Of a DNA stretch of 64,000 nt, positions 1-13,099 are shown one piece after another. The notes under the pieces are model-generated. The model saw only the letters and a list, made by a program, of their open reading frames with translations. It did no database searches and had not been told where the DNA came from. This DNA is from Coptis chinensis (taxonomy: Eukaryota; Streptophyta; Magnoliopsida; Ranunculales; Ranunculaceae). The position numbers and the translations under genes were made by a program. The DNA lies in the NCBI GenBank assembly GCA_015680905.1, contig CM027383.1:93446001-93510000 (forward strand), given 5' to 3'. How positions within the stretch are numbered: position 1 is the stretch's first letter; each line of letters opens with the position of its first letter.

Positions 1-1598
1 CGTTGGCTAGTGAAGCTGCCAAGTACAGGAATACGGGAATATTTGGAGTTTCCCACTCAACCCCCGTGAAGCCCAACAAAGCCTGACTAGAGCCGAAGTT
101 TCCAAAAGAACAAAACCAGTGCAGAGCGGGTCCACATATAAAGAAGCAGCAAACTTCCGAAGCTCAAATCGGATAAATCTAGATGCCGACGTTGGCTAGT
201 GAAGCTGCCATAGCGACCAGCGCGATTTAACTCAACAAGAAGGACAAAAAGTCGTAAAACGCCAAAAATCACAAGCGACCCATGGACACACTAGGTGGAC
301 CTACTCTGCAGGCCCAGAAGGCATGATGAGTCAGCATAGGCAGGTGGCAAAGAATGGTTTCAAATTGGTACCACCTGGCAAGAGAGAAGACACGTACCAA
401 TTCAAACCAGGTGGTTTGAATTGAAATGAGCTAAAAACAAAACCTTAAATCAGCAAAAAGACAAAAATTAAAACAGTTAAAACAAAATTTTGTTTCGAAC
501 CATTCAATTAGCATAAAGCCAAAATCTAAAACATTCACGGATAGCATTCCTGTATCAGCCTATATATATGAGGGGGTCGCCTTCATTATTACCCCTTCAG
601 CATATTAATGTTTTAGCTTCCGCCTAGTTAGATTTTCTTCTTCAGTACTTACATTCTGCCATTTCCATTCCAGCAGCTTAAATACTGTGAGTTATTTTAC
701 CCTTAATAACATCATTTCTTTTCTAGTTTATTTTCGTCCCGCATTTATTTACTTAATGTATACTTTGCAAGTTTTATTATTCCTTCTATGACCATGAGCT
801 AATCCCCCCCCTCGTGGGGAGGGTTATCTTCGCTCTTTGTGAAAATCCGAATTGACTCGTTAATATTCTAAAATCACTACTTAGGAATTAGGCATAGAAT
901 TGACATCCGGTCCCAAAATGATCGAGGATCACCACAGTTGAATTGGCGATGCTCCAGATCTTCGTAGCCTCCAAAATATCTTGTGCTTTCGACTCTGCGG
1001 TGTCGCATGACTCTCTCCAATTCGTCCAGCTGATGTGAAATCGAGCCAGGAGCTGAAATAATATACCAGAGATGAGGTATTATTGAAACTCCTTATGCTA
1101 GTGAAATGCGACCTAGAGATGTGGGCATGCGCTAGGGATCAATACTTGACGTCGTCTCCGAAAACGAGACGAAGTAGAGATGTAGTGATTTGGTAATATA
1201 AACTGTTAAAAAATGATTCTTGCATGAGCATGATTAACTCTCTCCCTGTTTCTCTATTTTTGTTTACCTACATATAATCGCCGTAGTAATTTACATTATT
1301 TGCATTACCGTTAATTTAATTAAAACCAACTAAAAAGAAACCTAAAAATCCTACTCACTAAAAGTTGTAATTCCAGTTGTGAACCTATCCGAGCCCTAAG
1401 GTTTGGACGATCCCTTACTCGACCTATCCTACCAAACCCACGGAGTAAGGTAACTTGACTAAAACGTACGACTATACGGATGTTGGAATTTGGACTTTGG
1501 ACTTGGGTCTTTGGACTTCGGACTTTGGACTGTGGACCTTGGACTTAAGAAAATAAGTAACTGAAAACCAATAAACGTTCGAAAAACAGCGTTTATCA
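1..1598 (+). repeat. 5' LTR of element 1 (partial)
   Basis: It aligns with 16307-17903 and ends in TTTATCA just before the primer site. It contains a TATATATATGAG stretch near 561-574 that could be the TATA box of the LTR promoter, and CT-rich sequence downstream. A run of TTGGACTT-like heptads lies near its end (1485-1550), present in both LTRs. Its first ~315 bp lie outside the window. Confidence 0.92.
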
Positions 1599-1600
1599 AA

Positions 1601-1612
1601 TGGCGCCGCTGC
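1601..1612 (+). other. Primer binding site, tRNA-Asp type (element 1)
   Basis: TGGCGCCGCTGC starts two bases after the LTR end. The complement of the 3' end of plant tRNA-Asp is TGGCGCCGTTGCC, so the match has one mismatch. tRNA-Asp priming is characteristic of the Athila lineage. Confidence 0.85.
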
Positions 1613-2481
1613 ATGCCGAAGGACTTTGGACTTAACGTAATAACTGGAATACATCCATAAAAACCCCCTCCCCTACCTCCTCATCTTTTTAATTTTCATT
1701 TCTGTTACAATACTAACGAGTTATGGAACAGTTTACCTTAACTTTTTCTACTAACAAATATCTGTGAACCAAGTTTGTTTATTTTCATTAGCATCCTAAG
1801 TACTCGTAGAAATTTGAAGTAATCTTGAGCAGGACAAAAGAGTCTCGGACAAGACTGAATTAGTAGCACACGAGACTAACCTGGAGTATCAACACTCCGG
1901 TTTTCAGGTACATGCCACTTTCCTTTTCAGTACTCTTTTGGGCTCTTTGGTCCTGTTTTTCTAGTAAGCATAAGCTCGGGAGTAGTCGATCGCTATACGA
2001 GGAATCGCGGGGCCTTGTGTTTCAAACTCTTAAACTCCTCAAACTTTGTCGAGGATATTATTTGCTATAACCTGTTTTACCTCGTATATTTGTATGTTGG
2101 CATGAGGACTCTATGCATGTAAAGGTGGTTCGTCATTACATATTCACATAACACAATTAATATGATTCGAATATATTTTGATATATGCGCGAAGCGTCAA
2201 ACCACCGCTTAGAATATTTTTGTATGTGTATGTTACATCAATTCACGCACCGCGATATTCAATTGCATGAGTTCGTTTCTCGACATTCCCCTAGCTCATT
2301 GATAACTTACATATAGTTGCATTATAGGTAATATAGATTTGCATGGGTAGACTTTCTGCGTAAACTAGTATATGTTAGTTAGTTTCTATTTTGGCATCTA
2401 TCGTTTTAATTGCATATTTCGTAATCACGTCTCCATAATACATTAATTACGTAAACAAAAAAAAAAAAAAAAAAAATAATA

Positions 2482-2531
<50 letters not shown>

Positions 2532-2858
2532 GTAATTAAAAATTTCATCTAAATCATCTTAATAACACCCCGCATAATACACTATCATAAATCATCATCC
2601 TATTCCATCAGTGCCTAGGAAACTTGAAAAAAAAATTGAGGTTGCCTAATTAAGGAACGTGTTAGCACTTAACAACCTCCCTCAATTCTCTAGGTGACTG
2701 GCTCTTTGGAATATTCCGCGTTATCGCTATCCTAGCTTCCCCGCCGAAAGTTAGCAAAGAATTTCCGGAAGACGTGTTTCAACTCCCTCCTTCCTAAATT
2801 CTAAAACCTCCGGTCACCATTGTTCGCTCCTTTATGAGCCTTAAATTAAAATCTATAT

Positions 2859-4035
2859 TTGTATGAGACTACGGTCCGTAAACATAAGGAATTAGAACTT
2901 ACATATCATCGTCGAAAATACAAGAAACCACTGTTTATGTTATCTCCTAGACATAGTCCCTCCTCCGTAGAATCAACCTCGTCAAACATCTCCGTTGCCA
3001 TTATCTCCTTTAATTATGGTCGAGGAAAATCTCACAACCGAGAAACCTCTTTCGATTTCTATATCGCCTTACAGGGAAGGACTCGCTCCCTCGTGATTAA
3101 ACTCGACGCGATTGTAGGTGATTTTCAGATTCCGCCAAACATTTTCGGTTTGTTACCTGTTTACCATGGGTTAGACCATGAAAACCGTGACAATCATCTT
3201 CGTCGGATGCAACAAGTAGTCACCACTTTCCGCCATCCGACCGTTACCAACGAACAAGTCTTGCTTAGGTTGTTTCCCTTCACCTTAGCTGATAAAGCTT
3301 CAGTTTGGCTCGCCGGACAAGCGCCGCAATCCATTGACACATGGGCCAAACTTGTTCAAGCATTCATGATAAAGTTTTATACTCAGAAGAAAACTATAGA
3401 AATGCTTCAAAAGATTCAATTCTTTCGCCAGCACCCCCAGGAATCCTTTTCAAAAGCGTGGAGCAGATTTACTGATCTACTTCTCGAATGTCCCCATCAT
3501 CAACTCTCGACATCTTGTATTAGTCCGTTCATTCTTTAATGGTCTCTCTGACCATCAAAAGGAAACATTAGATATCATGAACGGCGGTTGTTTCATGGAC
3601 AAGGGCGCTACTGAAGCATACACTTTTCTTGAGAAACAGGCCTCACGAAGCACCCATTGGGGAAACACTGATTCTTCTAGATCTTCTAAAGACACTCCTA
3701 CCAAAGTTACGTCTATGTTTGAGGTCAAACCCGATCCGGAATTAAAAACTCTAATCGAGTCCCTAAACAAAAAGGTCGATGCTCTTTCGGTACAAGTAAA
3801 TGAACAAAAACCCAAACAGGTCATGGCTGCCAACGCTTCCCCATGCCCTCTTTGTTTAAGTCCTGAGCACGCCGATTCTTATTGTCCTTTAGTATACGAG
3901 TGTCCTCCCCAACCTTCTGAAGAGGCTTATGCTTTCAACATCCCTAATGCACCTTGGCGACAACATCCGAATTTAGCTTGGGCACCCCCTGTCCAACAAC
4001 AAGCTCCTTCAGGTGGCAACAACGTTCCTGTATGA
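2859..4035 (+). pseudogene. gag region of element 1 (capsid-like domain and zinc knuckle)
   Basis: The first open stretch (2859-3539) carries the plant retrotransposon gag signature: a PNIFGLLPVYHGLDHE-like start and a LRLFPFTLADKASVWL core. The second (3577-4035) holds a knuckle of the form CX2CX4HX4C (CPLCLSPEHADSYC), followed by a proline/glutamine-rich tail. The order and motifs match Athila gag, the structural protein that packages element RNA. It is a fossil and is not expected to make a working protein. The 1.2-kb leader before it (1613-2858) has no gene and contains an A-rich tract at 2458-2526. Confidence 0.85.
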
Positions 4036-4493
4036 CCACCCAAGAACTACAATTCCTATCGTCAAGGAAATCCTCCACAATTCTAGCAAGGGCAAAGTAA
4101 TTTTCCCAACAACGCAAATATAGGGTACCAAAACAACCGCAACCTTGTTCCCGCTAATCAAGGACATGACTACCAAAATCAACCCGTGAATAATAACCAT
4201 GAACTAGTTCCTGCTACTCCTTTGGTACAATCCACAGCCGATAAAACGGCTGAAACTTTTCTGACATACATGAATCAACAGAATCAAATCCTAGCTTCTA
4301 TCCAACAGCCTCTTGTTGTTAGCTCGGGATAAAAGTCAAAAGGCGTGTTCCCCGCCAAGCGGTTCCAAACCCTAAGCCTACAAACACTGCCTTCGAACTC
4401 AACAATGCACCAGGACCTAGTAATCCAAGCCAGGGTGAGGTAAATGCCATTACCACTCTTCGTTCTGGCCGAACCATTGACAATAATATATGT

Positions 4494-5501
4494 ATGCCAG
4501 ACGAGGAATCGACGGAAGTCACGACTGACGTCCTTCCAACTCCTACCTCGCAACCTATAATGGACGAAGTTGTACCTTCAAAATCTACACCTACGTCCCT
4601 AGGGAAAGACGCCACTGATCCTTATACGCGATTCCGTCCAAAAGCTCCGTTCCCTGCCCGTTTGGTAAAGAACAAACATGATGAACATTTTGATGAGATC
4701 CGTGAAACCTTCAAAAATTTGACCATAAACTTACCTTTCCTAGATGCGCTAAAGCATTTGCCCAAGCATGCCAAGTTTTTGAAGGACATGTGCACCACCA
4801 AACGACGTACAAATGTACCTCAACAAGCGTTCCTCACTGAGCAGTTTCCCTCGATTACCACTACCAATGGTGTGGTAAAGTATAAGGACCTAGGTCGACC
4901 AACTGTACCATGCACGTTGGGCGACAAGTATACCGCTACTGCACTTTTAGACCTAGGTGCCAGTGTTAACCTACTTCCCTACTACTTATTTAAGCAGTTA
5001 GGTCTTCATGAATTAAAACCTACCAATATGACTCGCGAACTCATGGATCGCTCCATCAAGTACCCAAAAGGCATAGTAGAGAACGTTATAGTAAAGGTCC
5101 AAGATTTTTACTACCCAGTGGATTTTGTCATTCTAGATACTGAAGTAGCCTGTGACTCCATCCCTATCATCTTGGGACGTCCTTTTCTTGCAACTGCTAA
5201 CGCTCTCATAAATTGTCGGGACGGTTCAATGACATTGTCTTTCGGGAACCTTTCTGTCGAACTCAACGTGTTCAAATTAATGAAACAGTTTCCCGATCCT
5301 ATAATGGAGGGCGAGATTAGCTTGGTTGATAGTCTGGAACATGATTATTTCACAAACTCTTTTCCCCCAGACGAGATACACCAATTTCTTTCTTTTGATA
5401 ATCCGGAGTTTGACGATGACTCGTACATAAGGGATGTCCATGCATTATTAGAGTCAGTACCACTATTTGACCCTAATGCTTCGGCAAAAACCGATTCGTA
5501 A
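4494..5501 (+). CDS. Aspartic protease region of element 1
   Basis: This is an open stretch of 335 codons. Around residues 151-162 it has LLDLGASVNLLP, the Athila form of the aspartic protease active site (D-L-G instead of D-S/T-G), and near the middle the flap-side motif VPIILGRPFLATANA. Upstream, the segment NLPFLDALKHLPKHAKFLKD is the usual conserved linker between gag and protease. A closely similar stretch is at 22936-23940 in element 2. It would be part of the gag-pol polyprotein; its own ATG is probably not the real start. Confidence 0.85.
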   Translation: MPDEESTEVTTDVLPTPTSQPIMDEVVPSKSTPTSLGKDATDPYTRFRPKAPFPARLVKNKHDEHFDEIRETFKNLTINLPFLDALKHLPKHAKFLKDMCTTKRRTNVPQQAFLTEQFPSITTTNGVVKYKDLGRPTVPCTLGDKYTATALLDLGASVNLLPYYLFKQLGLHELKPTNMTRELMDRSIKYPKGIVENVIVKVQDFYYPVDFVILDTEVACDSIPIILGRPFLATANALINCRDGSMTLSFGNLSVELNVFKLMKQFPDPIMEGEISLVDSLEHDYFTNSFPPDEIHQFLSFDNPEFDDDSYIRDVHALLESVPLFDPNASAKTDS

Positions 5502-5834
5502 GAACCGGATTCGCTTCTTTTCCATTGAAGAGATGATCCCTCACTTAATCCTTGATCCCCAATCCTCCAACTCCGGATTTAAAACCTCTACCCCTCGATT
5601 TGAAGACGCGGCATCTCGATCTCGATGGTAGTCACCCTATAATAATTTCGCTCACTTGACTACTGACGGCGAAGAGGCATGTTTGATTCATGTCATTCGT
5701 GAACACCGCCCGCTTATCGGATGGTCCTTAGATGATATCAAGGGGATAGACCCTAGCATATGCATGCATCGTGATATACATCTTGATGACGGCACAAAGA
5801 CATCGGAGAACCACAAACGCCTTTAATCCCCGCC

Positions 5835-6959
5835 ATGAAGGAAGTAGTGAGAGAGGAAGTTTTACGTTTACTTGATGCGGGTATCATATACCCTATCTCA
5901 GATAGTGACTGGGTTAGTCCTGTCCACGTTGTTCCCAAAAAGTCCAGCATTCAAGTTGTACAAAATGAAAATGGTGAGTGCATCTCCACTCGCATTCCTT
6001 TGAAATGGAGAATTTGCATTGACTATCGCAAACTTAATGCCATAACCCGTAAAGATCACTTCCCTCTCCCATTCATTGACCAGATGCTAGAACGCGTTTA
6101 GCCGATCATGCTTTTACTATTGTTTTCTTGATGGCTATTCCGATACTTCCAAATTGTCATCGATCCCACCATCAAGAAAAAGACAACTTTCACGGTCCCT
6201 TTGGAACCTTTGCATACGCATCTAATGCCTTTTGGTCTTTGTAATGCCCCGTGCACTTTCCAACGCCGTAGATGCTTCACATTTTTAGTGATATGGTGGA
6301 ACGTTATATGGAAGTCTTCATGGACGACTTTTCCATTTACGGAAATTCCTTTAACGATCGTTTATCCAACCTTTTAAAGTATTAACACGCCATAAGAGAA
6401 AAATCTGGTACTCAATTGGGAGAAGTGTCATTTCATGGTTACCAAAGGACTTGTTCTAGGTCATATTGTTTCAAAAGACGGGATAGAGGTTGATAAAGCT
6501 AAAATTGTTAAAATTTCTTCGCTACCTTTCCCACGTACAGTTCGTGATATCCGTGCCTTTTAGGCCCACTGGGTTTTACAGAGATTCATTCAGATTTTTC
6601 TAAAGTTGCTCGACCTTTAACCAATCTCCCCGCTTAAGGATGCAGTATTCGACTTCAATTTCAATTGCAAACAAGCTTTTGATACTCTAAAAACCGCTCT
6701 GACTACCGCTCCTATCATTCAACCCCCTGATTGGTCTCAACCATTCGAACTGATGTGTGACGCTAGCGACTTTGCTATTGGTGCCGTGTTAGGCCAACGA
6801 CGTGACGACAAACCCATTGTCATTTACTACGCTAGTAAAACTCTTAACGACGCTCAACGTAATTATACCACAACTGAGAAAGAGTTCCTAGCTGTTGTCT
6901 ATGCTTTGGATAAGTTTCGCCCCTACCTAGTTGGAACATCGACCATCGATATATACTGA
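5835..6959 (+). pseudogene. Reverse transcriptase and RNase H region of element 1
   Basis: Translations in this span show the ordered gypsy RT landmarks: EVLRLLDAGIIYPISDS and WVSPVHVVPKK, then WRICIDYRKLNAITRKDHFP, a MPFGLCNAP motif, and VFMDDFSIYG, which is the catalytic F-M-D-D box. RNase H follows at 6753-6959 with MCDASDFAIGAVLGQ and YASKTLNDAQRNYTTTEKE. This is the polymerase part of pol. The region is broken in several places, so it is listed as a relic. Confidence 0.9.
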
Positions 6960-7293
6960 CCATGCAGCAATTCGGTACTTACCCCGAAAAAAGGGACGAA
7001 AACAATGATTGTTCCGCTGGATCCTTCTCTTACAAGAATTCACCCCGAAATCAAAGACAAGAAAGGAACCGAAAATGTCGAGTAGCCGACCATTTATCAA
7101 GGCTGGTTGGTGACATCGATAGTGATTCGAAGCCATCGGTGATTCCTTCCCGCATCTAATACTTGTACTTTATTTTCTCATCTCCATGGTACGCGGATAT
7201 CGTTAACTACCTAGTTATCGAGGAAGGAAGTCCCTCCTTTTGGTCACGCCCCGATCATAAAAGTTCTTATCCACGTAAAATATTATTTCTGGG

Positions 7294-8200
7294 ATGAACC
7301 CTACCTCTTTAAGTATTGTTCTGACCAACTCATTCGTCGCTGCATTCCCGACTGGGAACACACCGACGTATTATCCTTTTGCCATGAACAATCTTACGGA
7401 GGTCATTTCAGTGGAAAGAAAACTGCGGCTAAGGTGTTACAATGTGGTTTTTACTGGCCTACCCTTTTTCGCGATGCACACGAACATTGCATAGCTTGCA
7501 TTCGTTGTCAGCACCTAGGTCGAATTACCAAACGAAATATGATGCCCCTAAATCCTATCTTGATTGTGGAAATTTTTGATGTTTGGGGCATTGATTTTAT
7601 GGGACCCTTCCCTATTTCTCAAGGTTTTCTATACATTTTAGTCGCTGTAGACTATGTGTCCAAATGGATTGAGGCACTCGCATGTCGCTCAAATGACCAT
7701 AAGACTGTCGTGAGATTTGTAAAAAAAAACATTTTCTCGCTTTTTTGGTGTTCCCAAAGCTATCATCGATGATGGGGTACACATTTTGTAACAAATTTTT
7801 GGGTTTTAATGAAGAAATATGGAGTTACTCACAAGGTTGCTACTCCATACCACCCACAAACGAAGTGGCCAAAGTGGAAGTCTCCAAAGAGAGATAAAGT
7901 CTATTCGAGAAAATCGCCAACCCTCAAGGAAAGATCGGTATCTCCGCTTTATCGGATGCCTTGTGGGCATACCGAACAACATTTAAGACACCTATATGGA
8001 TGTCTCCTTACCGCATTGTTTTGGAAAACCTTGTCATCTGCCAATTGAACTTGAGCATCGTGCCTTTTGGGCCATCAAAAGCCTCAATTACAATATCATC
8101 GAGGCAAAGCAGAAGTTTAAAACCGCAATTAAATGAGCTGGAGGAGATTCGAGTGATGCTTATGATCTCTCAAATCCTACAAAGCTAATATGAAAAGAGT
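7294..8200 (+). pseudogene. Integrase region of element 1
   Basis: The stretch 7434-7772 shows the tail of the HHCC zinc-binding domain (HEHCIACIRCQHLG) followed by the start of the catalytic core (FDVWGIDFMGPFP, LVAVDYVSKWIEA). The ATPYHPQT motif that typically follows lies near 7835-7860. Integrase inserts element DNA into the host genome. The segment is broken, and the region to about 8560 is decayed downstream pol sequence. A non-coding stretch (8560-9900) separates it from the post-pol ORFs. Confidence 0.85.
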
Positions 8201-9899
8201 GCACGACAAGCACATTTTATGTAAGGATTTCAAAATTGTCCAAAAGTTTTATCAGATAACTCCAGATTACACATCTTTCCCCGGTAAATTGAAAACACGA
8301 TGGTCCGGTCCTTTCATTGGTCACCTGTGAAACATTATGGGGCAATCTCTTTGCTTAATCCAAAAGATAACAGTTGAATTTCCAAGTCAATGGACAACGC
8401 CTAAAACATTACCACAATAATTACGCCACCGATGTTGAACGGACTCTTCTTCGTAATCCAAGATATACACCGACTAGATGTTTCGTTTGGCACTTTCAAT
8501 CTTATTTCTATAGAGGGTACGCCATTTTGGTAGCCGGGCCATCTTCTATCTTATGATCTCCAAAGTTCTTTGAAGTGTGTGGTTGCAAGCGCTGAAACCT
8601 TAGTCCACGAAAACTCTTTTTCAGAACCGAGTATAAATGTCTTCGCGAACACGAAAGCAAACGCGTTTTTCGTAAACGATGGGTACCTAAAATTTCACCT
8701 CCTTCCTTCTCTTCCTTTTCTACTCTCTACCCGTGAACTTCAGCTAATCATTTGGTGTAAGTCTCACTCATCACTTAATAGGGAATGGTCATAGTTCTTT
8801 TGCTCGTAAACGACGCGCTGAAGGATGGGGCTGGTGTATGCATTGCCAAACACCCTTCCTCGTCTCAGCCCCGACTTCCTATCCGATACTAGCCAGGTTT
8901 AAGGTATACTTTTGTCTAACACCACCCTGCGGGATAATCTTCGCTTCCGCTACCGTTTCCCATTGTGTGGGATTCGCCCACGGGTTGGGATTCGCTCTTG
9001 TTAAAGGATCCGCCTTGGAGGATGTTAAAAGACTCACCTTGTAAATATGTTTATATTGTTGCCTTTTTCCTTTGCATTAAGTTTTGCACATGTGATTCGT
9101 GTCAAACCTCGATGTTGCATACTTGAAAACACAAACGGCAATGGATTCCACCGCACCAACCCTAGAATTGGTTACTTTGAGTCCCTTGGGGCGGTTTGAG
9201 GATAGCCGTGATGTAATAAGGACAATTTTATTAGATCAGAAGGCAAGACGGTCCAGGATGGTACCATCCTGCCCCTAACCCCATAATACATAGAGGTGAA
9301 GCCACAGTCTGGCTGGTTTGGGTTCGCTCCAGAGCCGACATGATAGTTGTCTATGATTATAGATAGTGACTCCCCTGGACATCCAGTGTTTTTCACGTAT
9401 ATCTCCCTTGTATGTAAATAAAACCTTTGTTTATAAATAAAACACTCTCTTTTTTTAAAAAAAAAAAAAAAAAAAAATTGTGACTTTCAAGAATGACTCA
9501 TACAATTGGATAGCATTTTTTGTGCCGATCGTTTCGGTATCTCATTCGTCCAATTCGGAGTCCAAACGAGTCGTGGGTAAACATTTAGATTTTTTAGGTT
9601 TAAATCGGGCTTTAGGCTTGATTTGGGCTTCGAGAAATTTTTTGGCCCAACCAAAATATCAATTTCTCGGTCCATTTAAACCCAAAAAAAACCGATAACA
9701 CGCGTCACATTTACATCACTCTTCTTCCTCAAAAACCGGATCTTGCCCCCTCGCGATTAAGTCTCGCGACGAGACAGCCCACACTAAAACCGGTCTCGCT
9801 GCGAGACCCTCACATCTCTCCACCAAGTTTTCCTTCCGTCGAACATCCCATTTCTTCCCTCATCAAGAATCAATAGCCATCCTCGCTCTAAGACCAAGA

Positions 9900-11084
9900 A
9901 TGGCCGGAAACAGACGGATTTGTGTGGAAAGAAATTTTGGAAATTTGTTTGAAAACGGATGTTTGCTCCATTCTTTGATCACTTAAATTCACTCTAGAGG
10001 ATGGGAGAGTTTGTTATATGCCAATGGAGGGCTTTATTCCAAGGATTTGGTGATGAAATTCTACGACAATGGGAGCTTTAATGGCTTACCATTTTTGGGT
10101 CACCGTCGAGGGTGCGCGCCACTTAAGTCACACCTGTGTTGCTCTCGGGATCACGGGCATTCCTCGGTCGAATTAACGCATCGATTTCAAAGCAGTCCAT
10201 GTACCCACGGACTTACGACCTAATGCTCGAACACGCTTAATCGAGGGAGAGTACAACATCGACGGAAATGCGCCAGATCGGCTTCGGTGCGACGACGGAA
10301 CCAGCTAGCAAAGTGACTCAATGGGTCGGGACTGAACGTCATTGGCACCTCGAAGCCTTCGGACATCAACAAGACCTTCCTCCACCTTCTTTGGATCCTC
10401 CAGAGCGAAAGGGTAACTTCTCGTGATTGTTACCTTTCTTTTTGATATTATCACACATGCCACTCTTAGGTCAGCCCCTCTTGCCGCTCTAGTAACGCAA
10501 GTTATGATTAACTGGGTTTTCTGTCCGCCACCCCACTACTCCCTATACCACAATATGAGAATATGCTTGTCTTCAAGAAATGCATACAGGACCTTTGGGA
10601 ACCCACAACACCTAGGGCTGCCGAAAGCACGCTTAGCGTAGGATCCTCTCACCCACCCTACTTTGATGAGATCGCCATGAGTAAGATCACCCAACCCATG
10701 AGGGCCTTTACGCCGTGTGAACAAGTGGTCCGAGAGACATGTACACTCGCCAGGTATCGATGAGACGCACTTTGGGCGAAGTTAAGGATGATATGACCAC
10801 TCGCCACGAAGTCGATGATGCATAAAGATGGGCTTAATTCCAGCAGGAAATGAGAGCTTCCATGACTGCATTTCAGACAATATGCTTACTTCGCCGTAAC
10901 CAGCCCAAATGAATGTTCATGGTGAGCCAAACATCGATTCCAGTGCTCGGTGATGGATACTCTTGGTGATATCCAGGAGCAGTTGGCCTCCACGGGAGCT
11001 CGTACTGCACGACGTCGCATGACTCCTGGTTCTTCTTCTGCAGCCCCCGAGGATTCTGCTACAGCACCTGAGGATCATCAGTAG
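9900..11084 (+). pseudogene. Post-pol ORF block A1 of element 1
   Basis: An ATG at 9900 opens a sequence whose pieces (FGNLFENG, RGWESLLYANGGLYSKDLVMKFY) resemble the start of block A2 at 12008 and of the element 2 block at 25456. This is the envelope-position ORF type of Athila; its core resembles the putative plant transposon protein domain (PF20167-like, from memory, not searched). The block ends with a small frame at 10953-11084 (43 codons), rich in Ala, Ser, Glu and Pro. Function is unknown; it is broken. Confidence 0.6.
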
Positions 11085-11529
11085 CTAGATTTATTTTTTC
11101 CGGTCTTGTATAATATTTATATCAGATATTTTATTTACGTGTTTGCATTTTCCGATTTAATAGTAGATGGTTCCTAAATATTTCTATCTTGATATATTAG
11201 CTATATCTAATATTATAGTATATAGGTAGGAACATATATTGGTAATAATAAATTATATACATATATAAATATATATTTTACATGTCATACTTAAACAACA
11301 AATTTTAACGTAACTAACGTTTTATAAAACGTTCAGAAACCGATAATGAAAACGCATAAAAAAACGGTCAGAAAACGGTCATGAACCACATCTAAAAAAC
11401 GGTCAGAAAACCGAAATTTTCTCTCTATAAATAAGTTCAACTCTTCTTCCATATTCACTCATTTCATATTCTTCCCTCTACACTTCTTATTCTAAAAACC
11501 GTTTTTGGATCACTCCAAGCTCAAGATTC

Positions 11530-11649
11530 ATGGATGCACTAGAAAAGTTTGAGCAGCAGCAGATTGAATATGCTACTCAAGTCTTCATGCTCGGTTGTTT
11601 TATTATAGTCATGTTGTTCATGTGGCATATAGTTCTATCTAACATTTAG
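11530..11649 (+). CDS. Tiny ORF with one predicted membrane segment
   Basis: It is a 39-codon frame that opens with a charged stretch (MDALEKFEQQQIEY) and continues into a hydrophobic helix-like run (residues 19-36, FMLGCFIIVMLFMWHIVL). A TATA-like TATAAATA lies at about 11425, with a CT-rich leader before the ATG, so it looks like a miniature transcription unit between blocks A1 and A2. No homologue is recognised. It could be a chance frame, but a hydrophilic head plus a single transmembrane helix is an unusual chance product. Confidence 0.35.
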   Translation: MDALEKFEQQQIEYATQVFMLGCFIIVMLFMWHIVLSNI

Positions 11650-11763
11650 GTTTGTATTTAAGTCATCGTATCATTATGTTGTGTTTCCATACGTTTATGT
11701 AACGCTCTTACATCTTATTGTAATCGTGATATCTACATTTTCATTGTCCTTCTACTTACGCTT

Positions 11764-11800
<37 letters not shown>

Positions 11801-12007
11801 CCTTGTCACATGCCCCATTCTTCTCATCCACACTACCCCCTTTTTTTGCGCATATCTTAGAAGATACACGTGGTCTAACTACCCTGTGACACCTCGAAAC
11901 GTATCTTTTACATTTTCGGATGGGTGCCTATTTATAACAAGGATAGACACCTCAAAAATTTAACTTCCCTTTTTCCAAAATAATTTTTTTTCACCACTCC
12001 ATCTTTA

Positions 12008-13099
12008 ATGGCCCTCACTCGAAGTTTCGTGCCCGAGCAAAATTTTATGGAAAATTTCCAAAATGGTCTTTTTCATCCCTTTTTTGACACTGAAATATTA
12101 CGTCGAGGATGGTACCCTCTTTTACACCATAAGCAAGCATTTTATTCCAGAGAATTGGTCTTGTTATTTTATAAAAGCGGTTATTTCCAAAACGGACAAT
12201 TCTTTGTCCGTGCTAACGGATGTGAACATGAATTGACTATGGAAATCATCTCTGAGGTACTTCAAATTCCTATTACAAACCAAGGAGTATACCTTCAGGA
12301 TTCACCTTTCGATAATATCCGGCATCTGATGTTTGCAACTATCCTTCACGGCGAATACAACCGAAAACCGTATTGTTTATCAGCGATCTTTACAAAAGAA
12401 CCAATTATCTGTGATCCAATGGGTAGCTCATAATGTCCTAGGCACGTCTAAGACTTCCGAAATAACCAAACCCCTCCTCCATTTACTTTGGGTTTTGCAG
12501 AGTAACTGCAATGATTTTTGCATTATTAAATTTCTCTGGAATTCGATCGCACGTGCCAGGAAAAAAGCAGTTCCTTTACCAACCATTGTGACACTTATCA
12601 TGATACATTGGGGTTTTTCTAGTACTTCTCCTCATACACCTCTTCGAACAGCTAACATTCTTACCATTCACTCAGTATGTAGGAACGGATTCGGAACCCC
12701 CGACGTTAAAGAACCATGTCGGTACAGGACCAAACGAAGATTGTTCCACCGACAACATCTTTACTGAAAATGCATTATGCAACGTATTTAATCCCATGGA
12801 AGGGCTTCGCTTAATTCAACAAGGACTGATGACATTATTCAAACGTCAGAACATTATTATAACCAACCTTCTTAAATTTCGGGACTCGAGGACAATAAAC
12901 TAAGAGGAACAAGCACAATTCTTGCACGTACCACAACCAATTCTTGGCAAATCACACTCTCATAATGGAGAACCACGCCGAGATTTACCAGACAGAAAAC
13001 AAAATGTTGCAACAGGTTGTTGCACGGATTGACGGCATAGAAAATCTTATAAATGGATCCCTCCCACAAAAGGATCCTCGCCGTTACTTGGGCCAATGA
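12008..13099 (+). pseudogene. Post-pol ORF block A2 of element 1
   Basis: The first open stretch (12008-12433, 141 codons) begins MALTRSFVPEQNFMENFQNG and contains RRGWYPLLHHKQAFYSRELV and a FYKSGYFQNGQFFVRANG core, matching blocks A1 (9900) and element 2 A (25456) in layout. A second stretch (12333-12767) carries the part with NVLGTSKTSEITKPLLHLLW, comparable to the HILWILQEQKYEFCILEFLL part in element 2. A 44-codon frame, 12965-13099, starts MENHAEIYQTENKMLQQVV and looks like a short coiled coil at the end of the block. Function is unknown; broken. Confidence 0.6.

Noticed and set aside
4284-4615. Minus-strand frames of 89 and 98 codons
   Set aside because: They are antisense to the gag-protease linker of element 1, without motifs of their own.
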